Translations under genes and position numbers: made by a program | Shown: positions 56,094 to 64,000 of the stretch, piece after piece | Numbering within the stretch: the stretch's first letter is position 1 | Layout: each line of letters starts with the position of its first letter | From: Psilocybe azurescens | Lineage: Eukaryota > Basidiomycota > Agaricomycetes > Agaricales > Agrocybaceae | Assembly: GCA_023853785.1 (NCBI GenBank) | Contig: JAJIRX010000708.1 | Coordinates: 124,001-188,000 of the forward strand | Direction of reading: 5' to 3' | Length of the DNA stretch: 64,000 nt | The notes under the pieces: generated by a model | Seen by the model: only the letters and a program-made list of their open reading frames with translations | Told to the model about the DNA's origin: nothing | Database searches by the model: none

Positions 56094-58702
56094 ATGTCGA
56101 AGCCACGGGCGCCAGATATTGACCTGGTCATTGCATTCCGGGCGACCAAGAAAGCCTCATTATCCAAACAGCAAACCCGAGAAGAAGCGAGGAAAGCAGA
56201 ACAGCAATACAAAAGACTCATCGAAACATTAACTTACGCAGGGCTCAAAGCCGTCGGAAGGAGAGGGGAGTCACTAGGGCATTTGCTGGTCTTTGTGACA
56301 TGTCCGCCGAAGCATGTGGAGGAGCTTGTGAAACGGGAACGGCGAGTGTCACTGTATGCATGCACTGTTTCGTCATTTAACAGGGATTTCAGACACTCGG
56401 ACTTTCTGTCCGGACTGCCTGTGACGCCTTCAGCCAGCGTGATACCTTTATCACCGTCAGATCGCATTCGACTAGTACATGCGTACATTTCATCTTCTCC
56501 AACAGACGGAGGTCTCGGAATTTCCAGTGATGCTCCTGAATGGGACCTCGTAGAATCCATCTTCCCACTACACGATCGCGAATTCAATGAGCACTGGATA
56601 CGAGCATGGAAACCGCGGAATATAGCCTCAGTACATCTCGAACGCATACGCGATCAATTTGGGGATGCTCTGGCGCTCTACTTTGCTTTTCTGTCATCCT
56701 ACACCAAATTCTTGGTTGTTCCGGCTATTCTGGGGCTTCTGGCACATTTCATTCTCCCCGTATTCTCCATTTTACTCTTTGATTCTTTGTCTGTGGTCTA
56801 TCATCTTTGTGGAATGGTGGCGTGTTCATGAACGGATTCTGTCACTGAGGTTTGGTACTCGAGGATCGTTCAAAGTAGAGAAACGACGCGCACAGTATAA
56901 GCAGGGGCTCGCCTGGTGGGCACGGGAGCTACGCGTTCTTGCGAGCATTCCTGTCATTCTTCTGTTCGCGGGCATCTTGACAACTATCCTTACCGGTATA
57001 TTTATTTTCGAAGCTTTTGTTACCCAATTGTACGAAGGGCCGGGAAAGAACATCATCGTGAGTCTCATGGCGTTCTTCTTGCTAATAATGGACTGAACCA
57101 CTCTAGACTTTTTCGCCTACACTCCTCTTCGTCATTCTAGTCCCACGGGTTTTGGCTGTCTATCAAGCGATCGCCGTCAGACTAACTAACTGGGAGAATC
57201 ATGCTCACAAGTCCACACATAACGCTTCATTGACTCTGAAAACATTCGCCCTCAGCGCAATAGTTGCATACATGGGCCTCGGGCTTTCTGCATTTGTGTA
57301 CGTACCCTTCGGAGAGGGTGTAATGCGATGGGTACAGGCATGGCTTTTCGGAGGCGCACAAACGAATCATGGAATCGCAGCCACTATCAGAGACATGCTC
57401 AACGGCACTGTCCCCACCATTGGAAAGGACGCTGCATTTGTCGCCGATTCCTTTACGGGCACTGCAGAAAAGATTTCTCAGGGCTCTGCTTCAGTCTGGG
57501 ACGCAAATCCTACGAACGCCACCGCAAAACTGAATCCGGGAAGGCTCAGGGAACAGATGTTTGCGTATACTGTTACAAATCAGGTTGTGAACACTTTTTT
57601 GGAGGTGGGATTGCCTTTTATTCTAAGGAGGGTTGATGCCTTCCGCAAAAAGAAGGCCAACGGCAAGGGAAAGGAGCGCCATCTCCGTCTGCTTCTACAT
57701 CTAATAGCAGTGGTAGCAGCGTCAATACGGACAATGGGAGCAGCCTGAAGAAGCGCGTGGTGTTTGAAGACGAGAAGGAGCGAGGAGGGATGGCCGAACG
57801 CGCGTTTTTGGATGGCGTTCGAGAAGAAAGCGGCTCTCCCCGAATACGACCTCTTCGTGGATTACAACGAAATGGTGGTTCAATTCGGGTATGTTGTGTT
57901 ATGGTCGACAATTTGGCCATTGGCTGGAGGTATGGCAGTTTTTTGGCTCTTTTCCGCTTCTCTTCGCCGTTTGGTTTAACAGTTTGATCCAGTTATGGCC
58001 TTCCTCAACAACTTATTGGAACTGCGCTCTGATGCGTTCAAGATGACGGTGCACAATCGTCGGCCCATTCCTTCGCGCACAGATACCATTGGCCCATGGC
58101 TCGACGCACTTACCTTCCTCACGTGGCTTGGCGCACTGACCAATTCCGCATTAGTTTACTTATTTTCCCCGGAGCTTCTTCCTTCCCCCGTTTCATTCTC
58201 AAATGTTAATGCCACAGTTACTACTTTTGAAGCGAGCGTCTCACATGCCCTAAACGACACCATGCTTGCAGTCGAGGAACATCTCGTGTCGGCTTCTGGT
58301 GGCCTGGCGCCCTCTTCTCCTCCTTGGGGTGTCGACGGCAGCACATCATCGGCCACGCTTTCAGCAACCAAAGAACTCCTGCTCAAAGCCGTCTTGGTTT
58401 CGCTCGTCGCTTCTCACGGCTTCATCCTCGTCCGTCTTCTGATCCGCCATGTCGTGGAGAGGGTGTTCTGGCGCGGAAGCGGAGAAGTCGAAGAGAGGGA
58501 GCGAGAGGATAGGGAGGTGAAGGTGCAGTTCTTGAAGGGGAATTTGGCGAATAAGGGCGCTCCGAAACTCGTGGGTGAAGTGCTGATTGAGAGGGAGGTG
58601 GGAGGTGAGCTGGTGGATAGCGATAGTGTGGAGGACGGTATGGAGTTCTGGGATCATGATGAAGGTGTTGAAGAGATTCAGAGGATTTCGAAGGAGGCCT
58701 GA
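56094..58702 (+). CDS. Anoctamin/TMEM16 family membrane protein (Ist2-like)
   Basis: Exons 56094-57057, 57107-57929, 57993-58702; about 831 aa. A cytosolic N-terminus (MSKPRAPDIDLVIAFRATKK, DRIRLVHAYISSS) precedes the membrane core: FGDALALYFAFLSSYTKFLV, SIIFVEWWRVHERILSLRFG, ELRVLASIPVILLFAGILTT. The C-terminal signature is FVDYNEMVVQFGYVVLWSTIWPLA followed by NNLLELRSDAFKMTVHNRRP, typical of TMEM16/anoctamins and of fungal Ist2, which links ER to plasma membrane and can act as a lipid scramblase. Three single-base frame breaks (56770-56773, 57667-57672, 57827-57829) interrupt it. Removing or adding one base in each run restores the family sequence, so I favour sequence errors over pseudogene. 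Confidence 0.83.
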
Positions 58703-59107
58703 TTTCGTGCAAGGTGTGAGTGGTCGTTCGTTCTCTCTTTGCCTGAATGATTGATTGATCATTACGTTGCGAATAGATTGGCAGGTGAGACTAGAAGCTG
58801 CTCTACTATCCAAAATCAACTCTACATAATACTATTTTCTTTTGCACTTGGCAATGGACGGCCTGTGTCTTTAAGAATTTATTTACTTACGAAACTTTGG
58901 ACTTTCTTGTCATCTCCAGTCACACGCAAATTTCACACCTATTTTTTTGGATAATTCTCAAAAGGTTCGATTATTTTACTCATCGACGATTATTATGCGA
59001 CATCTCTTTCCATCTTCCCGAACGAGACCAATGCGCTGGAGATCGTATTCCGATTTGTTCAGTACGAAATTCCCATCTTGGTCAAACGGAAGCTGAGTGC
59101 GTCCGAC
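58703..59107. other. Convergent spacer between TMEM16-like gene and array member K
   Basis: 405 bp of 3' flank on both sides; no gene seen. Confidence 0.4.
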
Positions 59108-59629
59108 TCAGACAGGACAGGTGAACTTGACTCCGTTCAATTCATTGGGGAAACATCTGTCAGTCCACCAAGTGTAAGTGTGGAATATGTGAGAGCATAG
59201 TCGTAAGTATCCACTTACACTCCAAAGGCTTGGTGGCCTACAGGTCCTATGGGCCCAGGGCAGCAGTGATATCCGTATGGGCCTTAGATATTTTTGTAAG
59301 TGTGTCAGTGAGATCTTCAGGGTAATTATGCTAGCATGCTATTGCGAAGGACTTACATCCGGTATGCTGCTCCCAATTTATTCGAAGAAAGGCGATGGGA
59401 ATTCATGTCAGTCATTTGGAGAGTATAGACTTCGCTAAATACGTACTTGGGGGTTGTCGCCTACAGAACGAAAGGGATTCAACACCGGTCAGCGTATGTC
59501 GCGGGCATTATCATGAGGTTTGAAAACTTACAATTGAATGTCGTAGTTGGACTCCCCTTGAGCAGTGGGCGTTGCGAGGCAAGAGACCACTGCAAGGGAT
59601 GCGACGAGCGAAAAGAGGGCAAATTTCAT
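59108..59629 (-). CDS. Six-cysteine secreted peptide, array member K
   Basis: Reverse strand; exons 59532-59629, 59447-59460 (14 nt), 59357-59366 (10 nt), 59219-59282, 59108-59156; about 77 aa. Signal peptide MKFALFSLVASLAVVSCLA, TPTAQG then TTTFNC at the first junction, reached only if one base is removed from the C4 run 59554-59557. Then CDNPQ, HTGC, CPYGYHCCPGPIGPVGHQ, and a longer last loop (CFPNELNGVKFTCPV, stop). TATAAAT-type box about 80 bp upstream (59708-59714, reverse). Confidence 0.75.
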
Positions 59630-60337
59630 GTTAAAACGTTTAGGAATTCAGTAGTTACGAGGTTAGAGATCTGCACAGGTCAGCTGGAATATGAAAGCGA
59701 TCTGATAATTTATACTGTAGCTATGAATCATGAAGTTCCGTAATTAATCTTGCGTGATCTCAGGTGACCCATCGCGATCTCCGTGGACGCTTTCAACTGT
59801 GGGCGTCGATGTATATCATGAACCGCAGCACTCCCGACAGTTTGTCGGTCTCGACAACTTTGACGTTTGTTTGGTCTTCACTCAAATTACAAACGGCGGA
59901 ATATGTGGTGAAGGGTCGTTAACAAAACCAGATAAATCTTCGGAAGTAATACCGGGTAGGGTCGATTTATTTTTTCAAAGTAAGCGATTTTGAATATGAA
60001 TTTCTAACGGAGAAATGTTCAATTTAATGGGTTACGTAGTTACTACGTATTAGTTTCTAAAATAATACGAGCATCACCCAGACTAACTGGCGTCGTGGGC
60101 AGGCGATATGACTCAGAGATCACCATCCGGTAGTCATTCGCACTGACTTAGACGGCCTTTGTGCTGTTCAGGGCGCATGTATCTTGTCGTGCTTGTATAT
60201 TACGGAAAGTACTCCTGAGATGGACCTTTGGATTTCTGTATGATAATGTATCCATACATTATATCGTAGTAATACGGTTTCAGGCCTCAGGTCTAATGAG
60301 AAATTCTGATCGAATCTCCTTCAAATAAGATATAACC
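59630..60337. other. Spacer between array members K and L
   Basis: It holds the promoter of K. A forward frame at 59754-59993 is open without recognisable content. Confidence 0.35.
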
Positions 60338-60821
60338 TCAAAGTGGGCAGACTCCGGTCAGTCCGGGAAGGCATCTATCAAGGATATGTCAGAGTAGAAG
60401 GGCGTTTAAAACGTGCGACCTACGATCCAGGACGCGGATGGTCTATGGGACCCAGAGGTCCAACGCAGCAACGATATCCAGTAGGACCTAAATGCAAAGC
60501 GACAGTGGTCAGTTGGACGGTGACTCAAAACTTGAGTACGTATAGCGTAGGAAAACCCACATTTGGCATTCTGTGACAGATAAGAATGAGAGAATGTTAG
60601 TGAGAGGTCAGACTATAGATATCATCATGTTGGAATATTCGCTTACGTCAGGACCGCCGCCTATAATGATAACCAAAGGAGTCAGTCTGCATTTCAACTG
60701 AAGAAAGAGTTATTCAAGTACATGTAAACGCAGTACTGTTCTCCTCAGGTGTAGGTGCTGCATGGGTGTATGAGACGAAGAAAAGGGAAATAGCAATGAC
60801 TTTGATCACAGTGAGTTTCAT
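60338..60821 (-). CDS. Six-cysteine secreted peptide, array member L
   Basis: Reverse strand; exons 60722-60821, 60647-60660 (14 nt), 60561-60570 (10 nt), 60424-60487, 60338-60374; 225 nt, 74 aa, in frame. Signal peptide MKLTVIKVIAISLFFVSYTH, then AAPTPEENSTAFTC, CGGPD, NAKC, CPTGYRCCVGPLGPIDHP, CLPGLTGVCPL and stop. TATATATAAA (reverse strand, 60901-60910) lies about 80 bp upstream. Closest to member J by the CCVGPL motif. Confidence 0.83.
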
Positions 60822-61281
60822 TATTGTAGATCGGTACTGGTAACTGTTGGGGCTTTGTAGAACTTTAGATTGGTCTCAAATATCCGAATACTAGCAGGTT
60901 TTTATATATAGCCTACAAGCTCTATAAATATCTACAAAACGTAAAGAATGAAAGCTTTTCAGGTTCTCTATAACGGGCGTCGATTTCTATCACCGAAAGC
61001 TGACCACTGTTCGGTAGGCTTTTGAGATTTTGGCGTTTGATCACTTGGCACGTACCTGGCTAGGCACATGCATGTCTTACAGTACAGCACCAAGCATCCC
61101 CGCGGATTGTTCAGAGCTCTTATCAGTTAGTGACTGGGGGAAGCTTCAAACTCTCAAAGGAAGATTCGGAGTTGAATTAAATGGGCTGAATTTATTTGAA
61201 TCATGTTCAGTACATGATTTCCTACCAAATATACGACTTGTAACTTGTGAGTGCTTATGACAGCCTGTGTAGCTGTAGGTA
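60822..61281. other. Spacer between array members L and M
   Basis: It contains the promoter of L. A forward frame at 61030-61260 crosses into M on the opposite strand and is not supported. Confidence 0.4.
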
Positions 61282-61750
61282 TTAAAAGGGGCATATGCCA
61301 GTCTCTCCTTGGAAGCAGCTGCCAGTGAGCGGTGAGATGTGACATACATACTACATGAGATAATCTCATGGACTTACGTTCCACCAACACCAAGGATAAT
61401 TGGTCCGCAGCAACGATATCCGCAGGGGCCTATGGGATACCGGAGTCAGTTCTGGACACAACATTCCACTGCTAGTGAAGTCTGGTGCCCATGGAAAATT
61501 CACTCACATTGGAGGTTCTGTGAACGCCGAAATGTTACATATGAGAGTCTGATATATACTCAGCTAGGTACTTACTTTGGGGCCACCACCTATGAAACTT
61601 TATTTCAGTGCTGAAATCGGCAAAAATGATGTATTCCTTACAGTGGAATGTAGGACAATTGCGTGCCTCGAGAGAATTCGATGCTGGTGTAGCCCCAGCT
61701 TGCGAAAGGAACGCAAGAGATGCGAGAAGGGATATGATAAAGAGCTTCAT
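61282..61750 (-). CDS. Six-cysteine secreted peptide, array member M
   Basis: Reverse strand; exons 61642-61750, 61576-61589 (14 nt), 61508-61517 (10 nt), 61378-61429, 61282-61318; 222 nt, 73 aa, in frame. Signal peptide MKLFIISLLASLAFLSQAGA, pro-piece SNSLEARNCPTFHC, CGGPK, NLQC, CPCGYRCCGPIILGVGGTC, FQGETGICPF and stop. Nearly the same core as member I, including the extra Cys in CPCGYRCC and the extra Cys in the pro-region. TATAAAT-type box about 90 bp upstream. Confidence 0.82.
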
Positions 61751-63157
61751 AGTTGGACGGTTTGGTTTAGCTGTAATAGTTGTTCAAAGACGAGGCTCAG
61801 TGATTGCTTTTGAAGACTCTATTGCTAAGAGGAATGGGTATTTATATCTTTCCAAGATCTAAAAATAGTTGGGCGTCAACGCACTACACTCGTTCTGGGA
61901 GCATTTAATTGGTCCTGTGTAGCCTGCTATACTTCAATATATTCAGAGACATATGTTTTTAAAGATTTTTGTCATCAGCGCCCCTTCTATTCAGTTGCTA
62001 CGGCAAGAGGCGAGGTATACTGCCTTCAAGATTTGATTGCTCGGATACATGCATCATTCTACAGTAGTACAGAGGCTGTTTAGAGGTGACACTTCATTTG
62101 AAAGTACTATATAATTGGTGAAGCTATAACCGTACATAATACATTCCGTACTTTTACAATCAAATGATTCGAAAGTTTACTAGCAAATCCTTCAATCTAA
62201 CGAATCGAAATGAAGGCTCTTTCATTCTACTCTTAGAACACGGAGACAGATGTTAAGCATTATATGCTCTCTGTGTCTTTAATCCCATACACATACTTAT
62301 ATTGATCATACGGACATATTGACTCCGGCATTATGTGAGGTCCGACACGCCACCATACCATTCACCTTCGATATAATGCGGCCACCGGATGTGTCTAAAC
62401 CACCGTTACAGAGTGTAGGTATCCACCGCTCTTCAGTCAATCCATTTATAACAGTCAAAATAGGCTATTCGATGAATGAAGGATATTGGAAATCCAAAAC
62501 TGGAAGTCACGGCACTCGCTTGTGCTGCCTGCAGTTCTCGGAGAGATTGAGTGTTGACAGCGTAGGACAATCCCGCAAGCAACTATAGGAAACGTCTTAT
62601 ATGTAATACCCGACATTTAAGGGCTCCAATTGCATACCACAAGATGCGTAAGACTTCTAACTTTCGTACGAGGTTTGGCGGACATAAGAAATTCTAAAAA
62701 TAGATCGACTCATTTTTGGCGCTAAAAGGACATCTCCGTTGCTCTGAGTGATTAGCCGTCAGTGTACAATGTCTTGAGTTCAGGTCAAACTAAGTAAATG
62801 GTGTATATTTCCACGTCTGTATCACGTGAAATTCGAATATAGCTAGGATGTGTTCCGGTTGGTTCATGTTGCTGCTCGATCCGACTTTACATTCCTAGTA
62901 CATCATTCCCAGCTAGAATTATATTGTTGAGTTTACTCGTTAATTTTATCTTCTGAGGCGAAGGATAACTGTAGTTTTTGGACAATTGCTTCCGTTCTAC
63001 TGTAGTAGAAAGGTTCTAGGCCTATGAAATTTACTATTTCAAATTTATTTCATAGTTTTTGACATTGGTGTGTTGGAAGAAGGTCATATACAAAGTAACT
63101 TTCGAACTAGCAAGTCTCTCGTGGACTGTAATGACCATGTAAAAAACATCTGCGTGT
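61751..63157. other. Spacer between array members M and N
   Basis: About 1.4 kb. A forward frame at 62319-62588 contains GSHGTRLCCLQF, faintly like the family CC motif but without signal peptide or microexons. Nothing else supported. Confidence 0.35.
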
Positions 63158-63587
63158 TCACCTGGGGCAAGGTCCCCGATAGGGTAGCAACTTTCTCCGA
63201 GATCAGTCCCCTGTATCATCAGTCCAAAGCGAGGAAATGACGTACACTCCTCCGGTCTCAATGGAAAGTGGGCCACAGCACTGGAATCCTTTGGGGCCTA
63301 TTTAGAAAGTTATGTTAAGTAGTCGACGATAATAATTATAAAATGAGTGGCTCACACGTAGGGTGCTATACATGACAATTACCGAGATGTTAATATAAGT
63401 TGGTAATTTATAACACAAAGCGCACTACAGACTTCAGGTGTTTGACCTTTATTGCAGAGATGCCTCTGTTATTGACTTCACGACAAATTTACGAATGAAT
63501 AAGGAACATACAATGGTGCACAGCGAGACTTTGGGTAGCAAAGATGAAGAGAAGAGCGATTGAAGAAGCGTAGAAACGCATAATCAT
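63158..63587 (-). CDS. Six-cysteine secreted peptide, array member N
   Basis: Reverse strand; exons 63512-63587, 63433-63446 (14 nt), 63356-63365 (10 nt), 63246-63297, 63158-63190; about 61 aa. Start MIMRFYASSIALLFIFATQS (ATG 63587 or 63581), LAVHHC at the first junction, CQTPE, HPTC, CPKGFQCCGPLSIETGG, CYPIGGPCPR with stop. The last exon needs one more base in the C4 run 63174-63177 to reach the sixth Cys and stop. Closest to member G (VYHC, GFQCCGP). TATAAAT-type box about 88 bp upstream. Confidence 0.72.
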
Positions 63588-64000
63588 GATTGCTAGACAC
63601 TGTTTGTGGATTACGAATGATAAGATGAATGGGCGTGTGAGCTATAATCGATGGGTGGTGTGTAGTGCTCCAATTTATAGGAATTTGTGCCTTGTTTCTT
63701 CAAACACACCTTGTTCCGCAGTGTTTTTCCGGGCGTCCTTTTCTAGTCACTTATTGGAGGAACTCTAAAAGACACTGACTGATATGGATCTTTCCGTGCA
63801 GTGATGGATTACGTGGTCTGTCGAGTCCTACTGCCGCTACTTAAATTTAAGCCGATTTCCGTCATTAATGAGGTACATGAATTCGGAGATCCCTGGTATG
63901 AAGAGACATAATGTTAGGTCATGAATGATATACCTTTGCGACACATTCCCCAGTAAGTAATGTGAGGCAGCGGATGGCGATGTGGGTACCGTGGACAAAC
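63588..64000. other. Right edge of window
   Basis: Promoter of member N (TATA-type box at 63673-63679, reverse) and about 300 bp with no supported feature. The array may continue beyond the edge. Confidence 0.4.

Noticed and set aside
56094..58702. Calling the TMEM16-like gene a pseudogene
   Set aside because: Its three breaks are all single-base changes in homopolymer runs, family motifs on both sides are intact and no substitution stops are seen.
35780..63587. Calling the peptide array hydrophobins
   Set aside because: Hydrophobins have eight Cys with two CC pairs; here there is one CC pair and six core Cys, a shorter chain and no long hydrophobic loops.

Overview
The window looks like nuclear DNA of a mushroom-forming basidiomycete (Agaricomycetes). 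Genes carry many short introns (about 41-76 nt, GT-AG with CTRAY-like branch points). They encode fungal housekeeping proteins, a CBM1-tailed GH5 mannanase typical of plant-litter or wood decayers, and a decayed NACHT/WD40 gene. No rRNA, tRNA, CRISPR or bacterial signal was seen. All coordinates come from reading splice sites by eye.

Layout. 0-4.3 kb: 3' end of an ammonium transporter, then a reverse-strand gene ending in an NTF2-like domain. 4.3-8.75 kb: a large gene for a disordered protein with a multi-pass membrane core. 9-13.5 kb: an I9-type protease inhibitor and a VPS9-domain protein (both reverse). 14.3-16.5 kb: a broken NACHT-WD40 gene. 16.9-22.7 kb: thymidylate kinase, the E2 enzyme UBC6 and the spliceosomal cyclophilin CWC27. 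22.9-24.7 kb: unrecognised, partly broken reverse-strand coding. 26.3-28.3 kb: secreted beta-mannanase. 29.4-31.05 kb: a gamma-tubulin pseudogene that kept its introns. 32.6-34.9 kb: a small secreted DUF5648-like protein and a seven-blade RCC1-like protein.

From 35.8 kb to 63.6 kb the window is dominated by a family of small secreted six-cysteine peptide genes that I do not recognise from any named family: 13 members plus one remnant. Each has a signal peptide, cysteines in the order C-C-CC-C-C, a motif close to C-P-x-G-Y-x-C-C, usually a C-terminal C-P-L, and a five-exon structure. Usually two of the exons are microexons of 14 and 10 nt. Ten members (A-J) read mostly forward at 35.8-50 kb and four (K-N) read reverse at 59.1-63.6 kb. 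Between them lie a kinesin-14, a paralog of the 4.3-kb membrane gene, an inverted-repeat element and a TMEM16/Ist2-like gene. This array is the strongest candidate for an undescribed system.

About sixteen single-base frame breaks, mostly in runs of 3-6 identical bases and of both signs, occur in otherwise well-preserved genes. They are best explained by residual homopolymer errors in a long-read assembly, so I call those genes functional. The gamma-tubulin and NACHT copies have substitutions to stop codons or lost key residues and are treated as real pseudogenes.
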